20,716 bases of DNA from CAYNRA01 sp964399465 (lineage in GTDB: Bacteria > Bacteroidota > Bacteroidia > Cytophagales > Spirosomataceae), in assembly GCA_964399465.1 (NCBI GenBank), contig CAYNRA010000050.1:1-20716 (forward strand), in the 5' to 3' direction. Each line of letters starts with the position of its first letter. The first letter of the stretch is position 1. The position numbers and the translations under genes are program-made. Shown in pieces: positions 8,095 through 15,723 of this stretch. A model generated the notes under the pieces. That model did no database searches, was not told the DNA's origin, and saw only the letters and a list, made by a program, of their open reading frames with translations.

Positions 8095-8832
8095 ATGTTA
8101 TTACGCGACCGACTTGTACACGAAGGAAATTTCCTTTTCAAATACCGGGGCTTGTTGCCTATACTCTTTCTTTTCGGTGAATGTGCCTTCTTGATTTTTT
8201 CTCCAGAGCGCATCCTAAGCTCCTCTTTTTATCAAATGTCTTATTTAGTAGTAGGTCTTACCGGATTAGCTATTCGTATTTTCGTTGTTGGCTATTCACC
8301 CGCCGATACATCTGGTAGAAATACCTTAGAGGGACAAAAAGCAGCGTCTCTCACAACAACAGGTGCCTATTCTCTGGTTAGAAACCCCTTGTATCTAGGC
8401 AATTTTTTTCTCTGGTTAAGCATTGTATTATTTACAGAAAATCTTCTTTTTGTACTTGTATTTTCTTGTGTCTATTGGCTTTATTATGAGCGAATTATAT
8501 TCGCAGAAGAGGCTTTTTTGCAAACTAAATTCAATGAAACTTATATACAATGGGCAGCACAAACACCCGCGTTTATTCCTCTATTTACTGGCTATATTCC
8601 ACCGACCATACCATTTAGTTGGAAAAAAGTAGTCAAGAAGGAAAAAAACGGCTTAGCTGCTTTATTTAGCTTATTTTTTCTTCTTGACTGCCTCCAAAAG
8701 TATTGCTTAAATCCTTCCTTTCAACCCACAGATTCTGTTTGGTCTATCCCTTTTTTTGTGAGTGCTATTTTTTATTTTTTTCTCAAATACATCAAACGTT
8801 TCACCCATTTGTTGGAAGAAGACGGCCGTTAA
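8095..8832 (+). CDS. Integral membrane methyltransferase, isoprenylcysteine/phospholipid N-methyltransferase family
   Basis: 245 residues with several hydrophobic membrane segments (about 20-37, 48-66, 103-132, 186-200, 215-231). The family core is present: T-G-A-Y-S-L-V-R-N-P-L-Y-L-G at 89-102, then E-E-x-x-L-x-x-x-F at 138-146, then Y-x-x-W with P-A-F-I-P at 158-162. This is the SAM-binding C-terminal signature of ICMT/PEMT-like proteins. About 60 residues with two further membrane helices follow, beyond the usual end of the family. The substrate is unknown, and no prenylated protein system is visible nearby. The start ATG at 8095 is the first in-frame one after the miaA divergence. The stop codon ends exactly where the stop codon of the convergent gene begins. 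Confidence 0.8.
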   Translation: MLLRDRLVHEGNFLFKYRGLLPILFLFGECAFLIFSPERILSSSFYQMSYLVVGLTGLAIRIFVVGYSPADTSGRNTLEGQKAASLTTTGAYSLVRNPLYLGNFFLWLSIVLFTENLLFVLVFSCVYWLYYERIIFAEEAFLQTKFNETYIQWAAQTPAFIPLFTGYIPPTIPFSWKKVVKKEKNGLAALFSLFFLLDCLQKYCLNPSFQPTDSVWSIPFFVSAIFYFFLKYIKRFTHLLEEDGR

Positions 8833-10530
8833 TTATTCATTTACATAGACCATTTTTACCAAAGCGGTTTGACTTCCTCCACGCGTGTCAAAATAGGTAA
8901 TATTGAAAAAATAATGACCGGTTTCCAATCCTTGTACAGAGGTTCCATCCCACTCAATTTCTCCGGATACTCCGAGTAAAATAGCCGCATGTAAACGTTG
9001 TACAAATACTCCATCAGCGCGAAGAATATCTATTTGAGCGATACTTCCTGGAACCTCTACATCATAATGCAGCATAATTTTTTGTGGAAATGCAGGATTG
9101 GTTCTGGAAAAAACAGGCGAGTCCAGCCACCATGTAACTTTTCTTTCTTGATGTACGGAATCTATTTGCACCTGCTGTGAGTTGGCAAGTCCCGGAGTTG
9201 CATACCCAGAAAGGGTCGTAGCTGATAACCAATTCGTTCTATCCAACGAACTTTTTTCCGAGCGTATTTTTTCTAAAGAAACTCCTTTTATATTCTTCAA
9301 TAAAGGATGATGAAACTCCTCTGAATAACGCACTTCATCTAACATAATACCCTCCGAGGTAAATATACCTAAATAGCCTTCTGTTTGCGGCATAGATGGA
9401 AATCGCACCATTTCAATACCCATTTCTATTCTTTTTTGAGGGTAAGGAATCGTACTTTTGACTCTATCTTTGCTTAAAAATACATAGCCATTTGGTGAGA
9501 TAAGCCAATCTGCAGAAGTTATTTCTTGGCTTTTATCCCATTCATTTTTTGTGTTTTTCTGGGCAAGTGTTATTCCTTTTAGAGAAAGTATTTCATCCGA
9601 AGTATTCATGAGCTCTATAAACTTCTCCCCGTTTTCGAATGGATTAAACAAAAGTTCTGAAAATACAATCTCTCCAGCTTTGGGTTCCTGAAAAAAACCA
9701 ACGACAAAAGATGTATCGAGCATGGGATTCCCTGAACAGTCCATCCAATTTTTCAATTGACAGGTAAAAGCAGTAGACAATGGAATTTCTTGAGTAAGTG
9801 TAGCCCGAATGTCCTTTTTAGAAGGAGATACAGACACATTTTTTATCTCAAAATCGCACAGTAGTTCACCTTGATTTATATCCTCTATCTTCTCATTTAT
9901 ATGTAAATAAAGCTGGGTTTCCCCATTTTCAACTTTTGTCCAAGTATAGTTCAGATAAACAGGTGAAGAAGTGTCTGGATTATTTGCTTTGACGGAGTTG
10001 GGCTGTCCGGGTGTTCCTCCTTTTGGACTGATAGAAGAGCTCCAATTGGATTTTTCAACGCACGGGTAGCGTTCGTCTATCATTTCCAGAGAATAACCAC
10101 CTTTCAGATAAGATTCACCCCAATCAGGAGCATATTGAACTTCATGGATGACCTCGTTAGTTTGAGTTTTGACTAATTGAAGCAGAGCGCCTGTATTTGT
10201 CAGAGAAAGACGGGATACAGGAACTAGTTGAACTGGAAATTTTTCAAAAAGTGGAATAAAGTTAGCGCGCACAAGAATAGCATACTGTTTATTAGGGATA
10301 TAAATGGGAGGTAATGGTACACGCGTTGACTGATAGATAAAAGTGAAATCACTCAATAAAATAGGGGTGTCCGATGCATTGAAAATCTCCACATATTCTA
10401 CTTCTGGGAGTCCTCTGGAAGGGGTTGGGTCAGGCATGACCTCGGTGATAAGAAGAGAAGAAAAAGATTGCGCGTAGGTACTATACGTCAAGTTATTGAG
10501 GGCTAAAATGCAAAAAATAATCCGTATCAT
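8833..10530 (-). CDS. Secreted lamin-tail-domain protein with Ig-like and FlgD-like modules
   Basis: 565 residues with a signal peptide (1-20, cleavage after TYA). The first lamin-tail domain (LTD, about 26-180) shows L-L-I-T-E-V-M-P-D-P-T-P, Y-V-E-I-F-N and closes with S-P-x-G-G-T-P-G-x-P-N. A SbsA-type Ig-like domain (about 190-280, ending in D-C-S-G-N-P-M) follows. A second LTD (about 285-450) shows I-V-F-S-E-L-L-F-N-P, F-I-E-L-M-N and Y-A-T-P-G-L-A-N. The last part (475-565) is a FlgD-like Ig fold with I-E-W-D-G-T and G-L-E-T-G-H-Y-F-F. In Bacteroidota this architecture marks exported surface or extracellular proteins, often type IX cargo, but a canonical sorting signal is not obvious here. 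Function unknown; adhesion or a structural role is inferred from the domains only. Confidence 0.8.
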   Translation of the reverse strand: MIRIIFCILALNNLTYSTYAQSFSSLLITEVMPDPTPSRGLPEVEYVEIFNASDTPILLSDFTFIYQSTRVPLPPIYIPNKQYAILVRANFIPLFEKFPVQLVPVSRLSLTNTGALLQLVKTQTNEVIHEVQYAPDWGESYLKGGYSLEMIDERYPCVEKSNWSSSISPKGGTPGQPNSVKANNPDTSSPVYLNYTWTKVENGETQLYLHINEKIEDINQGELLCDFEIKNVSVSPSKKDIRATLTQEIPLSTAFTCQLKNWMDCSGNPMLDTSFVVGFFQEPKAGEIVFSELLFNPFENGEKFIELMNTSDEILSLKGITLAQKNTKNEWDKSQEITSADWLISPNGYVFLSKDRVKSTIPYPQKRIEMGIEMVRFPSMPQTEGYLGIFTSEGIMLDEVRYSEEFHHPLLKNIKGVSLEKIRSEKSSLDRTNWLSATTLSGYATPGLANSQQVQIDSVHQERKVTWWLDSPVFSRTNPAFPQKIMLHYDVEVPGSIAQIDILRADGVFVQRLHAAILLGVSGEIEWDGTSVQGLETGHYFFNITYFDTRGGSQTALVKMVYVNE

Positions 10531-10557
10531 GTTTCATGGTTTTAAAAGTCAAGAAAC

Positions 10558-10565
10558 CAAAGATA
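10558..10565 (-). promoter_or_regulatory. Candidate Bacteroidota -7 box for the lamin-tail gene
   Basis: On the minus strand these bases read TATCTTTG, an exact match to the Bacteroidota -7 consensus TAnnTTTG, about 27 bases upstream of the ATG at 10530. No clear TTG element lies 19-21 bases further up, only a T-rich run. In AT-rich DNA such an octamer can occur by chance. Confidence 0.4.
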
Positions 10566-10616
10566 GGGATTATTTTTTAAGAAAAAACAGATGAATATAT
10601 TGAAAATCTAAACAGA

Positions 10617-10886
10617 TTAGATTACTTCGGGTGTCAAATCAGAGGCAATAGAAGGAGTTGATTTTCCCTCTTTTTTGCTTTTCTTTTTTCCTTTAGTTGC
10701 TGCTTTTTTTTCAGCTTTGGCTGCCTCTTTTTCAGCTTTCTTCTTTGCTTTCACCAGCTTTTTTGCCAAATTTTTGGCCGTTTGAGCAACGAGTTTAGCT
10801 ATTTTTTTACTCGGTAGAGACTCTCCCATTTTTTCATTCACAGATTGGGTGATTTGGTCGGCAATCTCTTTTACGTCGGCTTTCAT
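10617..10886 (-). CDS. Small lysine/alanine-rich basic protein, unrecognised
   Basis: 89 residues. Residues 1-50 look helical, with heptad-like spacing of Ile, Val and Leu (ADQITQSVNEK, KIAKLVAQTAKNLAKKL). Residues 46-75 are almost only Lys, Ala, Glu and Gly, in K-K-A-E-K-E-A-A-K-A-E-K-K-A style, followed by a short acidic-hydrophobic end. There is no signal peptide or membrane segment. The composition resembles the basic tails of histone-H1-like or other DNA/RNA-binding proteins, but I recognise no named family, and nucleic-acid binding is only a guess from charge. It starts at the first Met after the AT-rich intergenic region. The next gene downstream on the same strand has its own candidate -7 box, so it may be monocistronic. 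Confidence 0.65.
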   Translation of the reverse strand: MKADVKEIADQITQSVNEKMGESLPSKKIAKLVAQTAKNLAKKLVKAKKKAEKEAAKAEKKAATKGKKKSKKEGKSTPSIASDLTPEVI

Positions 10887-11338
10887 ACAGATTCTTTATT
10901 TGTGATCAATTTAACAATTTGACAACAAATAATTAACAATAAATTTACATTGACAAAAATTCTGTGTTAAGTTTTTATCAAATTTTACACATGAATTAGA
11001 TAACTCTCTCATTTACAAACCTTTGCAATCATAGAAACGAAATGACAAGAAAGACACGTTCACAAAACTTATTTGTGTCGATCTGTTTACTCTGGAAGAA
11101 GCTGTATATTTACATGCTTAAACAAAGTACATTAAGTGGTAGGAAAACCCAAAATGTACATCAATAAAGATCATCCTTGGCAGGCATTGATTAAAACCAT
11201 GCAGGCAAACAAGAATAAAAGGATAAAACCATCTAGATTTTCGGTAAGAGTCTTTTTCATAAAAATAAATCTTGTTTTGGAACTTGATACAAAATTAAAA
11301 CAAAAGGTTGGAATTTATAAACACACTCCATAAAAATA
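10887..11338 (+). other. AT-rich intergenic region between divergent genes, no confident gene
   Basis: 452 bases between the basic-protein gene (minus) and the RNA methyltransferase gene (plus), so it should hold two divergent promoters. I see no tRNA, riboswitch or convincing promoter pair. A small palindrome (CACAAA, 5-base loop, TTTGTG) lies at 11061-11077. The longest open frame (11136-11333) needs a GTG start and has no recognisable content. Confidence 0.6.
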
Positions 11339-11887
11339 ATGCAAAAAAAAAGTATGTCTGAGCTCGAAAGAGTTGATGTGGATACATTTAAAGAATTAGA
11401 AAAAAATGCATTCTGTATCGTACTAGACAATATTAGAAGCATGAATAATGTTGGCTCTGTTTTTAGAACTGCAGACGCCTTCTTAGCTGAAAAAATATAT
11501 CTATGTGGCATAACAGCGACTCCCCCACATCGTGATATTGAAAAAACAGCCCTTGGCGCAACAGAAAGTGTGTCTTGGGAATATGCCAAAGATACTACCT
11601 CCCTCGTTCGTCAACTCCAAGAGACAGGCTGGATTGTCTTGGCAGTTGAACAAGTAAAAAAAAGTACCAAATTGCACGAATTTCAACCAATATCTGGCAC
11701 TAAGTATGCCTTTATTTTAGGCAATGAGGTTTTTGGTGTGAGTGATGAAGTAATGGAGGTTGTAAACGATGCGTTGGAAATTCCACAGTTCGGCACAAAA
11801 CATTCACTCAACATCTCTGTGACAACAGGAATCATATGTTGGGATTTTGTATCAAAAACACGACTTTTGTCCTCAAATACGCACTAA
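11339..11887 (+). CDS. SpoU/TrmH-family RNA 2'-O-ribose methyltransferase
   Basis: 182 residues. The three SPOUT-fold motifs are present in order. Motif 1 is L-D-N-I-R-S-M-N-N-V-G-S-V-F-R-T-A-D-A-F (residues 29-48, with the catalytic Asn/Arg). Motif 2 is I-L-G-N-E-V-F-G-V-S (126-135). Motif 3 is I-P-Q-F-G-T-K-H-S-L-N-I-S (148-160), which forms the knot and SAM site. The protein is short and lacks the N-terminal substrate-binding domain of RlmB, so it is the compact single-domain form. Whether its target is tRNA or rRNA cannot be told. The ATG at 11339 gives the M-Q-K-K-S-M-S-E-L start that fits the family better than the second Met at residue 6. It precedes ligA by 12 bases and is probably cotranscribed with it. 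Confidence 0.9.
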   Translation: MQKKSMSELERVDVDTFKELEKNAFCIVLDNIRSMNNVGSVFRTADAFLAEKIYLCGITATPPHRDIEKTALGATESVSWEYAKDTTSLVRQLQETGWIVLAVEQVKKSTKLHEFQPISGTKYAFILGNEVFGVSDEVMEVVNDALEIPQFGTKHSLNISVTTGIICWDFVSKTRLLSSNTH

Positions 11888-11899
11888 AAAAAACAGCTC

Positions 11900-13972
11900 A
11901 TGACACCGCAAGAACGTATTGTTTTTTTGACAAATCAATTGAATCATTACTCACATCTGTACTATCAAGAGGCCACCTCTTTGATTTCGGATGAAGAGTT
12001 TGACTTTTTGCTCAAAGAATTGGAAGAGCTTGAGCAGAAATACCCTGCGTACAAACAACCGGATTCTCCTACACATCGCGTAGGAGGAACTGTCACCAAA
12101 GAATTTGAAACCGTCGAGCATACGTACCCAATGCTTTCGCTTTCAAATACATACAATGAACAAGAATTAATTGAGTGGGATGAGCGCGTCCAAAAAGGTT
12201 TAAACGGCGCCCCCTATTCGTATATTTGTGAGATTAAATTTGACGGAATTTCCTTGTCCATGACATACGAAAACGGACTATTTCAACGTGGATTGACTCG
12301 TGGAGATGGGCAACGCGGAGATGACATCAGTGCAAATGTAAAAACCATCAAATCTCTTCCATTGAGACTACAAAATCATCTTCCTTTGGCACAAATTGCT
12401 TCTTTTGAAGTCCGTGGAGAAGGATTTCTACCAACAGACGTTTTCGATCGATTGAACCAAGAGCGGGAACTCCAAGGAGAAAGCCCACTTGCCAATCCAC
12501 GAAATGCAGCGGCTGGAACGTTTAAAATGCAAGATTCTAGTATCGTAGCTTCTCGGCAATTAGACTGTTACATTTACCAGTTTATGAGTGAAACATCCAT
12601 ATTTACCACGCACGAAGAAAGTCTCATAGCCTTGAAAGAGAGCGGATTTCATGTTTCCCCTACTTGGCAACGCGCAAATTCAATTCAAGAGGTGATTCAA
12701 TATATTCACGATTGGTCTGAGAAAAGACATCAATTACCTTGCATAACAGATGGGATTGTTATCAAAGTCAATGAATACGCAAATCGAGAAGAATTGGGTT
12801 TCACGGCCAAAAGTCCGCGTTGGGCGATTGCTTACAAATACAAAGCAGAGTCAAAATCGACTCAATTGCTGGGCGTTAGCTATCAAGTGGGGCGTACAGG
12901 TGCGGTTACACCCGTCGCGGAGTTAGCGCCCGTAGAACTTTCTATGACGACCGTTCGGCGTGCCACATTACACAACGCCGATGAAATTCAGCGTCTTGGC
13001 TTAGCATTGGGAGATGAAGTTTTTGTAGAAAAAGCTGGGGAAATCATTCCTAAAATCACAGGAGTTGCACGCCGTAGCCAGACGGAAAATCGCCAACCAA
13101 TTCATTTTCCAACAACCTGTCCAGCCTGTGGTTCTACGTTGGTACGTACAGAAGGAGAAGCCGCCTTTTACTGCCTCAATGAAAAACAATGTCCGCCGCA
13201 AATAAAGGGCAGAATAGAACATTTTATTCAGCGTAAAGCTATGAATATTGATAGTTTGGGAGAAGGAAAAATTGAAATTCTACTGGAAAACAACCTAATT
13301 CAAAATGTAGCTGACCTTTATACGCTCCACTTTGATAATTTGCTACATCTTGAAAAAGTACATATTGACGAACAGACGGGCAAAGAGCGCAAAGTAAGCT
13401 TTAAAGAAAAAACCGTACAAAATATTTTAACAGGTATTGAAAACTCCAAGCAACAACCCTTTGAAAAGGTACTTTATGGGCTAGGTATTCGGTTTGTTGG
13501 CGAAACAACAGCAAATAAGTTAGCTCATTATTTCAAGACAATTGACGCACTTGCAGCGGCAACTCTAGACGCACTTTTACAAGTGCCTGATGTGGGAGAA
13601 AAAGTAGCCCAAAGTATTCTTGCTTATTTTGAAGATGAAACATCCATTCAATTGATTCAGCGCTTGAAAGAAGCAGGTGTCCAAATGGAGACCAATGCTA
13701 TTCACAAAGAAAAAGAAAGCGATATATTGGGACGACTGACTTTTTTATATACGGGTACATTCCAAGCATTTTCACGCCAAGAGTTAGAAGAAAAAATCGA
13801 AGGAAATGGAGGAAAAATAGTTTCGGGAGTTTCAAAAAAATTGACTTATTTATTGGTCGGACAAGAACCTGGTCCTTCTAAAATTGCAAAGGCTGAGAAG
13901 CTCGGTGTTCAGATGCTAGACGAAAGTGCCTTCTTGGCATTGCTCGAATCAGGTAAAAAAGAAACCGAATAA
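11900..13972 (+). CDS. ligA: NAD(+)-dependent DNA ligase
   Basis: 690 residues, full length for the family. It seals nicks in replication and repair using NAD+. In order: a Ia domain with Y-Y (residues 21-22) and D-E-E-F-D (31-35) for NMN binding; the adenylation domain with the AMP-accepting Lys113 in E-I-K-F-D-G; G-L-T-R-G-D-G-x-x-G-D-D-I-S-A-N-V; A-N-P-R-N-A-A-A-G-T; an OB fold with V-G-R-T-G-x-V-T-P-V-A; a four-cysteine zinc finger (C407, C410, C425, C431); helix-hairpin-helix repeats (about 440-600); and a BRCT domain (about 608-688). The motif is KFDG where E. coli has KLDG, a conservative change. There is no terminator between it and the preceding methyltransferase gene. The next gene, dapA, has its own candidate -7 box. 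Confidence 0.98.
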   Translation: MTPQERIVFLTNQLNHYSHLYYQEATSLISDEEFDFLLKELEELEQKYPAYKQPDSPTHRVGGTVTKEFETVEHTYPMLSLSNTYNEQELIEWDERVQKGLNGAPYSYICEIKFDGISLSMTYENGLFQRGLTRGDGQRGDDISANVKTIKSLPLRLQNHLPLAQIASFEVRGEGFLPTDVFDRLNQERELQGESPLANPRNAAAGTFKMQDSSIVASRQLDCYIYQFMSETSIFTTHEESLIALKESGFHVSPTWQRANSIQEVIQYIHDWSEKRHQLPCITDGIVIKVNEYANREELGFTAKSPRWAIAYKYKAESKSTQLLGVSYQVGRTGAVTPVAELAPVELSMTTVRRATLHNADEIQRLGLALGDEVFVEKAGEIIPKITGVARRSQTENRQPIHFPTTCPACGSTLVRTEGEAAFYCLNEKQCPPQIKGRIEHFIQRKAMNIDSLGEGKIEILLENNLIQNVADLYTLHFDNLLHLEKVHIDEQTGKERKVSFKEKTVQNILTGIENSKQQPFEKVLYGLGIRFVGETTANKLAHYFKTIDALAAATLDALLQVPDVGEKVAQSILAYFEDETSIQLIQRLKEAGVQMETNAIHKEKESDILGRLTFLYTGTFQAFSRQELEEKIEGNGGKIVSGVSKKLTYLLVGQEPGPSKIAKAEKLGVQMLDESAFLALLESGKKETE

Positions 13973-14021
13973 AACTCGTAGATGCAAACGAAAAAATAAA
14001 AAGACAAACCGAATTTACTCG

Positions 14022-14029
14022 TATATTTG
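14022..14029 (+). promoter_or_regulatory. Candidate Bacteroidota -7 box for dapA
   Basis: TATATTTG matches the TAnnTTTG consensus exactly and lies 30 bases before the dapA ATG, which would leave a leader of roughly 20-25 bases. A -33 TTG element is not evident at the normal spacing, so the call is tentative. Confidence 0.4.
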
Positions 14030-14059
14030 TAACCCAAAATACATACGTAAAACGTCTGC

Positions 14060-14950
14060 ATGATGACAACAAAACACCCCTTGGGAGGATTAGGAACCGC
14101 ACTAGTAACTCCTTTTCATGATGATTTATCGATTGATTTCGATGCACTCTCCCGCCTGATACACTTTGTCAGTGAAGGGTCTGATTATCTGGTTGTTAAT
14201 GGAACAACAGGTGAGTCAGCCACAACCACAAATGCAGAAAAAAAGCAACTTCTTGCCTTTGTAAAGGAAAATAATCCAAAAAATTTACCCCTCGTTTATG
14301 GAGCTGGAGGTAACAACACAAGTGCCGTCATTGCACATATCCAAGAAACGGATCTAACAGGTGTGTTCGCTATCTTGTCTGTGTGCCCATACTACAATAA
14401 ACCTTCTCAAGCAGGTGTTATTGCCCACTTTCAAGCCATTGCAGATGCCTCACCCGTTCCCGTCATTATTTACAATGTACCCGGAAGAACAGTCACTACC
14501 ATTGACTCTGAGTCTGTCCGAATACTAGCACAGCACCCGAATATCATTGGGCTCAAAGATGCTTCGTGCAGCATGGAAGAAGCTATTAAATTAACCAAAG
14601 TTGTACCTTCAGACTTCCTTCTTTTGTCTGGAGACGATAATCTGGTCACACCCCAAATTAGTCTTGGTTACAAAGGCGTAATTTCGGTCATTGGTAATGG
14701 TTTTCCTGTTGATTTCGCCGATATGGTACATACAGCCCTTTCGGGTGATTTCAACAAAGCAGCCGATTTACAGACACGTTTTCTTGATTTTGACACCCTA
14801 CTTTATGTAGAATCTAATCCTGTGGGAATAAAAAAAGTTTTGGAAATTCGGGGTATTTGCCAAGCAACGGTTCGTTTACCCTTGGTAGAAGCAACCCCTG
14901 AACTTGGGGAAAAACTACTGCATTCTATGAAAAAAGAAGGTTTTCTTTGA
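14060..14950 (+). CDS. dapA: 4-hydroxy-tetrahydrodipicolinate synthase
   Basis: 296 residues, a TIM-barrel of usual length. It condenses pyruvate with aspartate semialdehyde, the first committed step to diaminopimelate and lysine, in the cytosol. The Schiff-base lysine is K166 in I-I-G-L-K-D-A-S. The catalytic triad residues are T50 (N-G-T-T-G-E-S), Y138 (I-I-Y-N-V-P-G-R-T) and Y112 (Y-Y-N-K-P), and R143 binds the aspartate semialdehyde carboxylate. These sit five positions later than in the E. coli enzyme. The start is one of two adjacent ATGs (14060, 14063). A hairpin follows the gene and a candidate -7 box precedes it, so it looks like a single-gene unit between ligA and the PAP2 gene. Confidence 0.96.
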   Translation: MMTTKHPLGGLGTALVTPFHDDLSIDFDALSRLIHFVSEGSDYLVVNGTTGESATTTNAEKKQLLAFVKENNPKNLPLVYGAGGNNTSAVIAHIQETDLTGVFAILSVCPYYNKPSQAGVIAHFQAIADASPVPVIIYNVPGRTVTTIDSESVRILAQHPNIIGLKDASCSMEEAIKLTKVVPSDFLLLSGDDNLVTPQISLGYKGVISVIGNGFPVDFADMVHTALSGDFNKAADLQTRFLDFDTLLYVESNPVGIKKVLEIRGICQATVRLPLVEATPELGEKLLHSMKKEGFL

Positions 14951-14985
14951 GCTAAACGAATTTAAGCACTTAAATAACGGATTAA

Positions 14986-15024
14986 TTTTTGCGAAAGGGG
15001 AAATTACGCTACCTTTCGCAAAAA
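14986..15024 (+). terminator. Hairpin after dapA, probable terminator
   Basis: A perfect 13-bp inverted repeat (14986-14998 with 15012-15024, TTTTTGCGAAAGG against its complement) with a 13-base loop lies 35 bases after the dapA stop. The A/T ends of the stem are typical of terminators, but only a weak T-rich stretch follows. Confidence 0.6.
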
Positions 15025-15064
15025 CTTCTGTTTAATCAAGTTTACTTTTTTCTATTTTGCCCCC

Positions 15065-15652
15065 ATGCGTATTCTTCTACTTCTATTTTTATTTGTTTTC
15101 TCATCCAATCATTCGGAAGCACAATTTCCGTTTGAAAGAAGTATAATGGAACGCTTGCAACAAACAAAATCGACTGAACTCGACCCGTTTTTTCAATTAA
15201 CAACTGATATTACCTACCCCATTGCTTTGGCGACCCCGCTAAGTCTTGTAAGTATAGGTCTCTTACGTAACCGACCTGAATTAACTCAGAAAGGATTGGT
15301 TTCTGCGGTTGGCTTGCTCGGCGCAGCGGGTATTTCTTATATAGGAAAAGAAAGTATCCAGCGCGATAGACCGTTTATTCAACAACCAAATCTAGTACCG
15401 TATCGCCCTGAGACTGGTTATTCTATGCCGTCAGGTACGACCACAGCTGCTTTTGCTTGGGCTGCGGGAGTCAGTACCGCTTTTCCGAAATGGTATGTTG
15501 CTGTTCCTGCTTTTGCCGTTGCTTCAACGATTGGTTACTCGCGCGTTCATTTAGCTGCACATTACCCTTCAGATGTTCTCATCGGAGCACTTGTCGGGAC
15601 AAGTTCCGTCTATATTACTCATTTTCTACAAAGAAAACTAAGCAAGAAATAA
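15065..15652 (+). CDS. PAP2-family membrane phosphatase with altered motif 2
   Basis: 195 residues with a signal-like N-terminus (1-20, S-E-A-Q) and hydrophobic segments. Motif 1 is K95-E-S-I-Q-R-D-R-P103 (KxxxxxxRP). Motif 3 is S159-R-V-H-L-A-A-H166-Y-P-S-D170 (SRxxxxxHxxxD), with the nucleophilic His166 intact. Motif 2, normally PSGH, reads P122-S-G-T125, so the His that protonates the leaving group is replaced by Thr. Members dephosphorylate lipid phosphates such as phosphatidate or undecaprenyl pyrophosphate on the periplasmic side. The substrate here is unknown, and activity may be reduced or altered. The gene lies between the dapA hairpin and recA, 71 bases before recA. Confidence 0.88.
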   Translation: MRILLLLFLFVFSSNHSEAQFPFERSIMERLQQTKSTELDPFFQLTTDITYPIALATPLSLVSIGLLRNRPELTQKGLVSAVGLLGAAGISYIGKESIQRDRPFIQQPNLVPYRPETGYSMPSGTTTAAFAWAAGVSTAFPKWYVAVPAFAVASTIGYSRVHLAAHYPSDVLIGALVGTSSVYITHFLQRKLSKK

Positions 15653-15723
15653 CAAGATTCGTCTTAAATTCGTATTATATAATTCATTCATCGATTTCTT
15701 TCCACCGTTAACCTATATATTGT

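Noticed and set aside
11136..11333. A 65-codon plus-strand open frame (GTG start) just upstream of the RNA methyltransferase gene, ending 5 bases before it
   Set aside because: It needs a GTG start, shows no recognisable domain, signal or membrane segment, and its Lys/Asn-rich composition is what AT-rich intergenic DNA gives. Conservation in relatives would be needed to revive it.
10887..11338. Possible replication origin: AT-rich region at a strand switch, with one TTTTACACA resembling a DnaA box at 10983-10991
   Set aside because: Only one relaxed box was found, there is no box cluster and no dnaA or other origin-linked gene, and a strand switch is common. A GC-skew minimum at this place in the whole chromosome would be needed.
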